Origin: Romboutsia lituseburensis | Lineage (GTDB): Bacteria > Bacillota > Clostridia > Peptostreptococcales > Peptostreptococcaceae | Assembly (NCBI RefSeq): GCF_024723825.1 | Contig: NZ_JANQBQ010000001.1 | Span: 3,162,001-3,226,000, forward strand | Direction of reading: 5' to 3' | Length of the DNA: 64,000 bases | Part shown: piece after piece, positions 9,020-16,884 of the stretch | Numbering within the stretch: position 1 is the stretch's first letter | How the letters are laid out: every line of letters begins with the position of its first letter | The notes under the pieces: generated by a model | What the model was told of the DNA's origin: nothing | What the model saw: the letters and a program-made list of their open reading frames with translations, nothing else | Database searches by the model: none | Made by a program: the position numbers and the translations under genes

Positions 9020-11851
9020 ATGATGAATAGTGAGTATTTAAAGAATTATAATACATCAAGATTAGAATATGTATTTTATTGTGTAAGTCTTTTAATACTA
9101 TTAGCAATAAGCCGGATAGATACAAGTTCTTATGAATTTATAATAATCATTATAAGAAGTGCATTAAGCCTTCTTATAGTGATTTTAATGAAAAATAATG
9201 TAGCGGATAAAAATAAATTTATCAGACTTATGGGAATTGGGTATGTAATATCTAATATAGTGGATATACTGGGGATTATATTTATAAATCAACATTATAA
9301 TATATCTGAAATTAGTCTCTTATCTAGCTCATTAGAAACAATGATATTTTTATTAGTTATAAAAGGATTAACAAAGAAATATATATGCAATATTTACAGT
9401 TTGAAAAAAGCTATTAAATTTCTATGTATTTTCATAGCTTTAGCATTAATCATAATAATTAGTTATTATTATGATAATTCAAATATTATTACAATACCTA
9501 ATTTAGCTATAATTTATTTTTTGAACTTAATAACTTTAACATTAGGATATAACTTAATAAATAAATATAAGAAATATCATAATGTAAATAATTTTGATTT
9601 GATAAATAAATTGCTAATAGTAAAAATATTATTTTTTGTAATAGGATTTGTAATAACTATAATTAATAAAAAATTAAAATTTATAAATATAACGCTAGAT
9701 ATATTAAGTGTAATTCAAATCTTTTTAGTTTATAAATTAGTGATACAAAATGCCTTAATTAATCCATATATAAAAATTAAGACTGTAAATGAGAAGATAA
9801 TAAAAAGTACTAAAAATCAAGAACAGATTAACTTGTTATTAGAAAAAATAAATTACATAGAAGATAAGATAGAAGAAAAACTTATATACAAAGATGAGTT
9901 TTTTAAATCGATAATATCATCGACACCAAATGGATGGTTCATATTTGATAAAGATTTAAATTTAATATATTGTAATGAATCATTTAGAAAAATCATTAAC
10001 TGTCAGAATAATGATGTATTAGGTTCAATACAAAAAAATATAATTGATTATGATAAGTTTAAAAACAATATATTAAAAGCACAAAATAAAAAGATAAAAA
10101 TCGAAGATTCAATAAGGACCAGTGATAATAAAATTTATAAATGTATTTATATGTCCTATAAAAATGATAACGAATGTATTTGCTTTATGTTTGAAATAAC
10201 TAAAGAAGTTAATATTTTAGATAATCTTATAAATTTAAAGCAAGAATATGAAGATTTAATTAGAAATATAAAAACGCCTGTTTTTATATGTGATGGATAT
10301 AACAACATAGTTAATTTTAGCAAATCTTATGAATTAACATTTGATAAATACAAAACATATATCAGTGAAGATAATAAAAAATTAAATGTAGATGGTTATT
10401 TTAAAATAATTCATCCTGACGATAAAGAAATTGTAAGATATGTTTACAAGGTAAATCAAGAAGCAAAATCTAATAATGAATTGTATAATAATGGTGTGTT
10501 TAGATTTAGAATAATAGATAAAATAAAAGAAGTTATATGGCTAGAGTCAAAGACAACAATATATTACGAAGGGGAAACAAAATATAAAATACAAAGTTAT
10601 GTTGACATAAGTGAGTATATAGAAAGTAAAAAGAATCTAGAAAGAAACCAAGATATGTACAAAGGGGTTCTTGATAGCATTCCAGAAGGTATATATTTAG
10701 AAGATATAGATAATGAAGAATATATATTTGTAAATGAAAAGTTTAAAGAAATATTTAGTTATAGGCTAAAAGATATAAATAAAAAAATATATAAAAATGA
10801 AGCTATGAAAGTGCATCCAGAATATAGCCACGTTTTATATAAAGGAATAGAAAATGTAAAGCATGATAAAATATCTGATTTTGACGATATTAAATACATT
10901 GATAATAATAGCAAGGTTATAGATGCTAAGGTAGGTAGTGTACCATTTAAAATAAATAATAATATATTTAAATTAAGTATTATAAAAACCATGGAAGATA
11001 TTAAAAAAATAGAAGAATTAAAAAAGAAAATAATTGAAAGAGATAAACATGATAAAATGAAAATGGAGTTTTTTGTAAATATGTCCCATGAGTTAAAAAC
11101 TCCATTGAATTTAATTTTTACAAGTACTCAATTAATAGAAAGTCTTTATAATAAAAATAAATTGAGTGGGAATAGTATAAGAAATCATGTAAACTTAACA
11201 AAGCAAAATAGTTATAGATTGCTAAAGATAATAAATGACTTAATTGAATTTACTAGAATGGAAACTGGATTTTATCATGTTAACTTAATTAATAAAGACG
11301 TTGTTTTAGTCATAGAAGATATTGTAATGTCAGTTGTAGATTATGCAAAATCAAAAGGAGTTCAAATTATATTTGATACAGATATTGAAGAACTTGTTAT
11401 GGCTATAGATGTAAATGCTTTAGAAATAATAGTTTTAAATTTATTATCTAATGCTATAAAGTTTACAGATAAAGATGGATATATATATGTGAATATGATA
11501 TATAAAGAACAGGAAAATAAAATTGATATAAGAATACAGGATACAGGAATAGGGATAGAAGAAGATAAGTTGAATCTTATATTTAAGAGGTTTAATGATG
11601 TTAATAAAGGATTTGTAGGAAATATAAATGGAAGTGGTATAGGATTATCTATGATAAAATCACTATCTAATTTAATTAATGCTAAGATAAGCGCTGAAAG
11701 TGAATATGGAAAAGGTAGCGTTTTTACAATATCTTTAAATATAACACATAAAAAAGAAGAACATACAAATTGTAATTATGAACATAAAAAAAATGAGCCT
11801 TTAAATGTAGAAAGATTAGTTGTCGGAATGGAAGATATATATAGTGTATAA
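9020..11851 (+). CDS. Orphan membrane sensor histidine kinase with PAS domains (copy 2)
   Basis: The 943-residue protein starts at ATG 9020 behind AGGAGAG. Its order matches the gene before it: about seven membrane helices (residues 1-245), three PAS-like segments (about 285-395, 410-535 ending in VDISEYIE, 545-665), HisKA with VNMSHELKTPLN (H690), and an ATPase domain with NLLSNAIKFT, DTGIGI and GSGIGLSM. The sensory halves have diverged much more than the catalytic halves, as expected for duplicated kinases that read different signals into one pathway. The 13-base gap to the first kinase implies cotranscription. No partner regulator is encoded here. Confidence 0.87.
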   Translation: MMNSEYLKNYNTSRLEYVFYCVSLLILLAISRIDTSSYEFIIIIIRSALSLLIVILMKNNVADKNKFIRLMGIGYVISNIVDILGIIFINQHYNISEISLLSSSLETMIFLLVIKGLTKKYICNIYSLKKAIKFLCIFIALALIIIISYYYDNSNIITIPNLAIIYFLNLITLTLGYNLINKYKKYHNVNNFDLINKLLIVKILFFVIGFVITIINKKLKFINITLDILSVIQIFLVYKLVIQNALINPYIKIKTVNEKIIKSTKNQEQINLLLEKINYIEDKIEEKLIYKDEFFKSIISSTPNGWFIFDKDLNLIYCNESFRKIINCQNNDVLGSIQKNIIDYDKFKNNILKAQNKKIKIEDSIRTSDNKIYKCIYMSYKNDNECICFMFEITKEVNILDNLINLKQEYEDLIRNIKTPVFICDGYNNIVNFSKSYELTFDKYKTYISEDNKKLNVDGYFKIIHPDDKEIVRYVYKVNQEAKSNNELYNNGVFRFRIIDKIKEVIWLESKTTIYYEGETKYKIQSYVDISEYIESKKNLERNQDMYKGVLDSIPEGIYLEDIDNEEYIFVNEKFKEIFSYRLKDINKKIYKNEAMKVHPEYSHVLYKGIENVKHDKISDFDDIKYIDNNSKVIDAKVGSVPFKINNNIFKLSIIKTMEDIKKIEELKKKIIERDKHDKMKMEFFVNMSHELKTPLNLIFTSTQLIESLYNKNKLSGNSIRNHVNLTKQNSYRLLKIINDLIEFTRMETGFYHVNLINKDVVLVIEDIVMSVVDYAKSKGVQIIFDTDIEELVMAIDVNALEIIVLNLLSNAIKFTDKDGYIYVNMIYKEQENKIDIRIQDTGIGIEEDKLNLIFKRFNDVNKGFVGNINGSGIGLSMIKSLSNLINAKISAESEYGKGSVFTISLNITHKKEEHTNCNYEHKKNEPLNVERLVVGMEDIYSV

Positions 11852-11895
11852 AATACAAGTTATGAAAGGATAATATTATTAATATAGGTGATTTT

Positions 11896-12576
11896 ATGAT
11901 TAAATTTGATAATGATTGGGATGAACTATTAAAAGATGAATTTAATAAAGAATATTATTTAAAGTTAAGAGATTTTTTAAAACAAGAATATAGTAAAAAA
12001 ACTGTTTTTCCTAATATGCATAATATATTTGATGCTTTAAAGCATACATCGTATAAAGATACAAAAGTATTAATACTTGGACAAGATCCATATCATGGAG
12101 AAAATCAAGCTCATGGGTTAGCTTTTTCTGTACAACCAGAGGTTGCTATACCACCATCTTTGCTAAATATGTATAAAGAGCTAAATTCAGACTTGAAATG
12201 CTTTATACCAGATAATGGATACTTAATACCGTGGGCGGATCAAGGTATTTTGCTTTTAAATACAGCTTTAACAGTTAGAGCTCATGAAGCTAACTCTCAT
12301 AAAGATAAAGGTTGGGAAATTTTCACTGATAAGATAATACAACTTTTAAATGATCGCAAAGACCCAGTAATATTTGTATTATGGGGAGCTAATGCTAGAA
12401 AGAAAAAAGTATTTATTGACTCTAGTAGACATTATATATTGGAAGCACCTCATCCAAGTCCATTATCTGCGCATAGAGGTTTCTTTGGGTGTAAGCATTT
12501 TTCAAAGATAAATGAAATATTAACTAGTATAGGTAAAGTTCCAATAAATTGGCAAATACCAAATATAAAAAGCTAA
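11896..12576 (+). CDS. ung: Uracil-DNA glycosylase, family 1
   Basis: Ung removes uracil from DNA as the first step of base excision repair. The 226-residue protein has the water-activating motif GQDPYHG (D64) and the C-terminal motif [10 protein letters not shown] with H186, both diagnostic of family 1 enzymes. Length is normal. The start at ATG 11896 follows a weak ATAGGTG. The gene stands alone after the two kinases, and its stop codon lies inside the stem of its own terminator at 12567-12598. Confidence 0.97.
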   Translation: MIKFDNDWDELLKDEFNKEYYLKLRDFLKQEYSKKTVFPNMHNIFDALKHTSYKDTKVLILGQDPYHGENQAHGLAFSVQPEVAIPPSLLNMYKELNSDLKCFIPDNGYLIPWADQGILLLNTALTVRAHEANSHKDKGWEIFTDKIIQLLNDRKDPVIFVLWGANARKKKVFIDSSRHYILEAPHPSPLSAHRGFFGCKHFSKINEILTSIGKVPINWQIPNIKS

Positions 12577-12598
12577 GTACAATTGTACTTAGCTTTTT
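12567..12598 (+). terminator. Intrinsic terminator overlapping the ung stop codon
   Basis: AAAAAGCTAAGTAC (12567-12580) pairs perfectly with GTACTTAGCTTTTT (12585-12598) around AATT. The ung stop TAA at 12574-12576 is part of the stem, so ribosomes finishing ung would melt it. Confidence 0.9.
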
Positions 12599-12709
12599 AT
12601 ATTTGGCATTATATTGATTAAAAACTTAGAAATTGAAGATAAAAGTTTAAAAATGTAACTTTTTATCAATTAAATAAATAGTATATATTAAGTATGAGGA
12701 GGTATATGA

Positions 12710-13024
12710 ATGAGTATAACTAATTTAAATTCAAATAGAGTTAAACTTATGATTGAAGAAAATCAATTTGATTTAATTATAGATTTAAGAACTGAAGATA
12801 ATTATGAAAAAGGACATTTACAGGGGGCTATAAATATACCTATAAATCAAATACCAGATAAGATGAATTTTTTAAATAGCTATAAAGATAAAAAAATATT
12901 ATTATACTGTGGTATAGGTAGCCAAAGTAAAAGTGTTTGTAAAGTATTAGCTGTAAATGGATTTGAGTATTTATATAGTTTATATAAAGGAATTAAAGAA
13001 TATAAATATAGCTTAGAATATTAA
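12710..13024 (+). CDS. Single-domain rhodanese-like protein
   Basis: A 104-residue single rhodanese domain, probably a cytoplasmic sulfur-carrier or persulfide-handling protein. It begins at ATG 12710 behind GAGGAGG. DLRTEDNYEKGHL and GAINIPI are typical rhodanese segments, and the active loop LYCGIGSQS carries the catalytic cysteine C67. The loop begins CGIGSQS instead of the common CRSGxRS, so the substrate may differ from thiosulfate. It is monocistronic with its own terminator. The location between ung and a cell wall protein does not suggest a partner. Confidence 0.9.
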   Translation: MSITNLNSNRVKLMIEENQFDLIIDLRTEDNYEKGHLQGAINIPINQIPDKMNFLNSYKDKKILLYCGIGSQSKSVCKVLAVNGFEYLYSLYKGIKEYKYSLEY

Positions 13025-13028
13025 AAAT

Positions 13029-13074
13029 AAAATTGTGCTCGAATACAATTTAATGAGCACAATTTTATTTTTTT
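13029..13074 (+). terminator. Intrinsic terminator after the rhodanese gene
   Basis: AAAATTGTGCTC (13029-13040) pairs with GAGCACAATTTT (13055-13066), followed by ATTTTTTTT. Confidence 0.9.
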
Positions 13075-13080
13075 GTCAAG

Positions 13081-13109
13081 TTGACATGAAGTATTAAAAA
13101 AGTTACAAT
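13081..13109 (+). promoter_or_regulatory. Sigma-A type promoter for the 3D-domain gene
   Basis: A consensus TTGACA at 13081-13086 and TACAAT at 13104-13109 are separated by exactly 17 bases. It lies 55 bases before the ATG at 13164. Confidence 0.8.
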
Positions 13110-13163
13110 CCTTTTGCAAACATCGAAATAGCGTAGAGCGAAAATAAATAAGGGAGGTGACAT

Positions 13164-14030
13164 ATGAATTTTATAAATAATAAAAAAATAAAATCCTCAG
13201 CCTTGGCCGGTATAATAGCAATAAGTTTATCAGGATTTGGATATTCATTATCAAGTAAAGAAGTCACTTTAGTTGTAAAAGGAAAAGAAAAGAATCTGAG
13301 CACTCATAAATCAAATGTCAAAAAATTGTTAGATGAGCAAGATGTTAAATATGACGGAAATGATATAGTAACTTTAGAATTAGATAGAAAGATAAAAAAT
13401 GGAGATAGAATTGAGGTGATAGACGTAAGAGAACAAACTATAAGAGAAAAAAAAGAAATACCTTATGAAACAAAAATAGTAGATGATAAGAATTTATTAA
13501 AGGGGAATAGTACTGTGTCTACTGAAGGGGAAACTGGTAGGAATGAATTAGTTTATAAAATAACATACTATAATGGTAAAAAAGTAGATAAAAAATTTAT
13601 TAAAGAAGAAGAAGTATCGCATCCTATAAATAAAGTAATACAAAAAGGAATAAAAGAGGAAGTAAAAGTAGCCTCATCTAGAGGTGAAACTACAAGAATG
13701 ATACCAACATTGAATAGTTATGATACAACTATAAAAAATTATGATGATACATCAAAAACAGATGGAAAACAGATATCTGTTGAAGCGACTGCTTATACAG
13801 GACATAATATAACTTCCACAGGAACAAAACCTAAATGGGGGACAATAGCAGTAGATCCAACAATAATACCTTATGGAACAAAAGTTTATATTCCTCAATT
13901 TGGAAAGACATTTATAGCAGAAGATTGTGGAAGCGCTATAAAAGGAAATAAAATAGATATATATATGTACGATAAAGAAGAAGTTTATAATTGGGGTAGA
14001 AAAAATATAGAAGTATATATTGTAGAATAA
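13164..14030 (+). CDS. Secreted G5/3D-domain cell wall protein (YabE/Rpf2-like)
   Basis: This 288-residue exported protein starts at ATG 13164 behind GGGAGGTG. It has a signal segment (about residues 9-30), a DUF348-like repeat (VTLVVKGKEKNLSTH), a G5 domain (about 90-160, with IREKKEIPYETK) and a C-terminal 3D domain (about 205-288). The three conserved aspartates are in AVDP, AEDCG and KIDIY. 3D domains adopt a double-psi beta barrel like MltA lytic transglycosylases, so it probably acts on peptidoglycan. It is shorter than YabE, with one DUF348-like copy. It has its own consensus promoter; selC follows. Confidence 0.88.
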   Translation: MNFINNKKIKSSALAGIIAISLSGFGYSLSSKEVTLVVKGKEKNLSTHKSNVKKLLDEQDVKYDGNDIVTLELDRKIKNGDRIEVIDVREQTIREKKEIPYETKIVDDKNLLKGNSTVSTEGETGRNELVYKITYYNGKKVDKKFIKEEEVSHPINKVIQKGIKEEVKVASSRGETTRMIPTLNSYDTTIKNYDDTSKTDGKQISVEATAYTGHNITSTGTKPKWGTIAVDPTIIPYGTKVYIPQFGKTFIAEDCGSAIKGNKIDIYMYDKEEVYNWGRKNIEVYIVE

Positions 14031-14033
14031 AAG

Positions 14034-14072
14034 ATATAGCCCTTGTTAATAAAGTTATTAGGGGCTATATTT
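14034..14072 (+). terminator. Probable terminator after the 3D-domain gene
   Basis: ATATAGCCC (14034-14042) pairs with GGGCTATAT (14062-14070) and is followed by a weak TTAAATTT. Confidence 0.65.
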
Positions 14073-14092
14073 AAATTTGTGTGCAAACTATA

Positions 14093-14121
14093 TTGAAAAA
14101 TTTTAATAAAAATGTTATTAT
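14093..14121 (+). promoter_or_regulatory. Promoter of the tRNA-Sec gene
   Basis: TTGAAA at 14093-14098 and TATTAT at 14116-14121 are 17 bases apart. The -10 ends 12 bases before the mature 5' end of the tRNA. Confidence 0.6.
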
Positions 14122-14133
14122 AAAAATGAGCAT

Positions 14134-14230
14134 GGGGATGGATGGGTGCTGGTGTGTCCTCTAGTCTTCAAAACTAGTATGAGGGGTTAAGAGCCTCTTA
14201 GGTGGGTTCGACTCCCACGCATTCCCGCCA
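14134..14230 (+). tRNA. selC: tRNA-Sec, anticodon UCA
   Basis: The 97-base gene folds as a bacterial selenocysteine tRNA. The anticodon loop CTTCAAA has UCA at 14168-14170, which reads UGA. The D stem has six pairs (GGGTGC with GTGTCC) around a four-base loop. There is a long variable arm (about 14178-14201, with GAGG pairing CCTC), a T arm GTGGG-TTCGACT-CCCAC, discriminator G and an encoded CCA. The acceptor stem 14134-14141 against 14219-14226 gives seven pairs (one G-U) with a G-G apposition at the eighth. It is the partner of selA, selB and selD. Confidence 0.95.
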
Positions 14231-14233
14231 ATA

Positions 14234-14261
14234 AAAAAAGAACTCGTATGAGTTCTTTTTT
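14234..14261. terminator. Bidirectional terminator between selC and the minus-strand gene
   Basis: AAAAAAGAACTC (14234-14245) pairs with GAGTTCTTTTTT (14250-14261) around GTAT. T-runs exist on both strands, so it can end selC and the convergent gene at 14266-15024. Confidence 0.9.
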
Positions 14262-14265
14262 GTTT

Positions 14266-15024
14266 TTATCTAATTATATCACTATTAGTTAAATCAAATG
14301 TATTTTTATCATAATTAAAGTCATAAACCTCTTTTTTAGTAATCTCTTTTATTTTTTCTAGAGATTCATTTTTTTCTGAAGAGAATAATTCTAGTTTATA
14401 CACTGAAGTTGTTACAATACAGAGTATCTTAGGTATATCTCCTAGAACATAGTCGATAGATGAAATTTCTATTTCTTTAAAGTTATTATTATCTTTTGAT
14501 ATAATTCTTTCGCTATATGTGCTTTTTTTAAATATAGATGTAAATTCATCTTCTTTTTTTGAAAAGACTTCAAATATTTTTTTATCATTAAATTCAGTAG
14601 ATACACTTTTGTCTGTTTGTTCAACTATTAAAAAATTATTATAAAAATGAAAATTATCCACTAAAGATAAATCATCTATTAAGTATTTAAATTTATAATT
14701 ATTATTATCAATTTTATCATAAATAGCTATAAAAGAAACCTGTTCCGGTAATGATAAAGTAAATGCTATATTGCTTTTAGGTAGATTCGGAATATTTTCT
14801 GTAATTTGGATTTCAAAATAATCTGCATATTTCATAAGATTATTTTTATTAGTATCTTTTAAAATAGATGTAATTAAATTATAATTATCATTATTATGTT
14901 TAGCAGTTTGAGCATAAGATATAGGTAATAAATCAACAGTATTATATTGTTTAATGATTAAATTACCTAAAATAAGTAAGTTTATAACAAGAAGAAAACT
15001 TAATAGCTTTATAAGTTTATTCAA
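14266..15024 (-). CDS. Membrane-anchored or exported protein of unknown function
   Basis: I do not recognise a family. The 252-residue product starts with a hydrophobic segment (about residues 6-24, LLSFLLVINLLILGNL) that is either an uncleaved anchor or a signal peptide, possibly cut near SYAQT (about 37-41). The rest is polar, rich in Asn, Lys and Asp, and predicted extracytoplasmic, with alternating short hydrophobic stretches that suggest a beta-rich fold. The ATG at 15022-15024 follows AAGGAGG on the minus strand. It converges on selC and is divergent from tcdA; nothing links it to selenium use beyond position. Confidence 0.7.
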   Translation of the reverse strand: MNKLIKLLSFLLVINLLILGNLIIKQYNTVDLLPISYAQTAKHNNDNYNLITSILKDTNKNNLMKYADYFEIQITENIPNLPKSNIAFTLSLPEQVSFIAIYDKIDNNNYKFKYLIDDLSLVDNFHFYNNFLIVEQTDKSVSTEFNDKKIFEVFSKKEDEFTSIFKKSTYSERIISKDNNNFKEIEISSIDYVLGDIPKILCIVTTSVYKLELFSSEKNESLEKIKEITKKEVYDFNYDKNTFDLTNSDIIR

Positions 15025-15106
15025 TTTAAACCTCCTTAAAAATTAGGATTTAATAATAAAATATATTCTATTAAGTTTAAATAAATACTTTAGGAGAACA
15101 TTATAA

Positions 15107-15814
15107 ATGAAAAAAAATTTTACAATGAGAACTAGCCTTATAGTTGGTGATGAAGGTATAGAAAAATTAAAAAAATCAAATGTAATTGTATTTGGTGTTG
15201 GAGGAGTAGGCAGTTTTGCAGCAGAAGCTATAGCTAGAGCAGGAGTTGGAAATCTAACGATTGTAGATTTTGATGATGTTGATATAACAAATATTAATAG
15301 ACAACTACCGGCACTTCATTCTACTGTAGGAAAGTATAAAGTAGAGGTTATGAAAGAACGAATTCTAGATATTAATCCAGATATAAATATAAAAGCGATA
15401 AGAAACGTATACAATAAAGATACGAGTGAAGAAATACTATGTGAAGACTATGATTATGTAGTGGATGCAATAGATATGGTAAGCTCAAAGATACATTTAA
15501 TAGAAACTTGCAAATCAAAGGGTTTAGAAATAATAAGTTCTATGGGAATGGGAAATAAGTTAGATCCAACTAAAATAGTAGTAACAGATATACATAAAAC
15601 AAGCATGTGTCCATTAGCTAAAGTAGTGAGGAAAGAACTAAAGGATAGAAGAATAAAAAAATTAAAGGTAGTTTATTCAACTGAAAAACCACTAGACTTA
15701 AAAAAGAAAATACTCAATGGTAAAAAAATAACTCCAGGTAGTACTTCTTTTGTACCATCAGTAGGAGGGTTAACAATAGCATCAGTGGTAATAAATGATT
15801 TGTTAAATAAATAA
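15107..15814 (+). CDS. tcdA: tRNA threonylcarbamoyladenosine dehydratase (E1-like)
   Basis: TcdA (CsdL) is an E1-like ATP-dependent enzyme that cyclises t6A37 in tRNA to ct6A. The 235-residue protein has the ThiF/MoeB Rossmann motif GVGGVGSFAAEAIARAG (about residues 31-47), IVDFDDVD, and the NRQ segment of ATP binding. SSMGMGNKLDP and TSMCPLAKVVRKEL are typical TcdA segments. Length is normal for the short Firmicutes form. The mtaB product at 61997, which makes ms2t6A at the same base, is also in this window. Confidence 0.9.
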   Translation: MKKNFTMRTSLIVGDEGIEKLKKSNVIVFGVGGVGSFAAEAIARAGVGNLTIVDFDDVDITNINRQLPALHSTVGKYKVEVMKERILDINPDINIKAIRNVYNKDTSEEILCEDYDYVVDAIDMVSSKIHLIETCKSKGLEIISSMGMGNKLDPTKIVVTDIHKTSMCPLAKVVRKELKDRRIKKLKVVYSTEKPLDLKKKILNGKKITPGSTSFVPSVGGLTIASVVINDLLNK

Positions 15815-15819
15815 AAATA

Positions 15820-15859
15820 CAATGCAGATTAATAATAAAATTATTATTAATCTGCATTG
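15820..15859. terminator. Long perfect hairpin between convergent genes
   Basis: An 18-base stem CAATGCAGATTAATAATA (15820-15837) pairs perfectly with 15842-15859 around a four-base loop. On the minus strand it is followed by a T-rich stretch, fitting termination of the lipoprotein gene; on the plus strand the T tract is weak. Confidence 0.8.
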
Positions 15860-15878
15860 TTGAGTTAAATTAACATTT

Positions 15879-16706
15879 TTATTTATATTTTTTCTTGGTG
15901 TATATTATTTCTCCGTTACTATAAAATACTATGTCTCCTGATAAATCTGTTCTATATGTTGTGACATTATGGTCTTTTAAATTTTTTAACGTAGCGTTAT
16001 GAGGATGGCCATATTGATTCTTATACCCGCATGAAATAACAGCTACATCAGGTGTTGTTTCATCTAGAAATTCTGAAGTTGTAGAAGATTTACTTCCATG
16101 ATGACCAACTTTCAAAAAATCTATATCTTCAAGATTAAATGAATTAATAATATCAGATTCATTACTACTCTCAGCATCTCCTGTAAATAAAAATGATTTA
16201 TTTTTGAAACTCAATTTAAACACTATTGAATTTAAGTTATTATCATCCTGTATATAAGACGGACTTAAAACAAATAGATTTATATAGTTGTCTATCGAAA
16301 AGTTATCACCTTTGTATAAATAATTTAAAGGAACATTTTTTTGATTGCATGCAGATATTAAATCATTATAACTATTTGAGGTAATCGTTTGTTCTGGAAG
16401 ATATAATCCTTTAACATTGAATTTATTTACGACAGCATCTAATCCGCCTATATGGTCTGAATCTGGGTGTGTAGCTATTAAAAAATCTATTATTTTTACT
16501 TTTTGTTTTTTTAAATAACTTTTAACTATATGTTCACTTTCGTTAGTACCACCATCTATTAATAATGTTTTTGAATTAGGTGTTTTAATTAATATGCTAT
16601 CGCCTTGACCTACATCTATAATATGAACCTCTAATAGGGAATTTTTGCCACAGCCAGATAAAAGTGTTATTATAATAAGTATTATATAAAAAAATTTCTT
16701 TCTTAT
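15879..16706 (-). CDS. ComEC-type metallo-beta-lactamase lipoprotein, apparent ATA start
   Basis: This frame encodes a stand-alone metallo-beta-lactamase hydrolase like the C-terminal domain of ComEC/Rec2. From 16706 it reads IRKKFFYIILIIITLLSGC, a classic lipoprotein signal with lipobox LLSGC (C19), then HIIDVGQGDSILI, LLIDGG, the metal motif HPDSDH (residues 80-85), FTGDAES, KVGHHGSKSS and SCGYKNQYGHPH. The complete domain spans 275 residues. The frame is closed by TGA at 16713-16715 and holds no ATG, GTG or TTG before the lipobox. ATA at 16704-16706 lies nine bases after GGAG (16716-16719), exactly where an ATG is expected. A GTG at 16221-16223 would remove half the domain. It is either an ATA start or a mutated start codon. 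Confidence 0.8.
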   Translation of the reverse strand: MRKKFFYIILIIITLLSGCGKNSLLEVHIIDVGQGDSILIKTPNSKTLLIDGGTNESEHIVKSYLKKQKVKIIDFLIATHPDSDHIGGLDAVVNKFNVKGLYLPEQTITSNSYNDLISACNQKNVPLNYLYKGDNFSIDNYINLFVLSPSYIQDDNNLNSIVFKLSFKNKSFLFTGDAESSNESDIINSFNLEDIDFLKVGHHGSKSSTTSEFLDETTPDVAVISCGYKNQYGHPHNATLKNLKDHNVTTYRTDLSGDIVFYSNGEIIYTKKKYK

Positions 16707-16884
16707 AAAAAATCACTCCATTCATAAAATGTTTATATAAATACAATATGGGTAAAATAATTTAATACAAATTTCATATTTTAGATTTTATACAAGTTCT
16801 AAGAATTAAATTCAAAAAAATAAAATAAATAGATAAGAAATGAAAAATAATATAACAAAGCAAAAAGAAATTTCGGGAGGAATT

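Noticed and set aside
14266-15024. Selenoprotein because it adjoins selC
   Set aside because: The frame has no internal TGA and ends in a TAA-type stop with a terminator, and nothing else ties it to selenium.
15879-16223. A short hydrolase starting at GTG 16221-16223
   Set aside because: It would delete the lipobox and the HPDSDH metal motif, which lie in the same frame upstream; the GTG is an internal valine.
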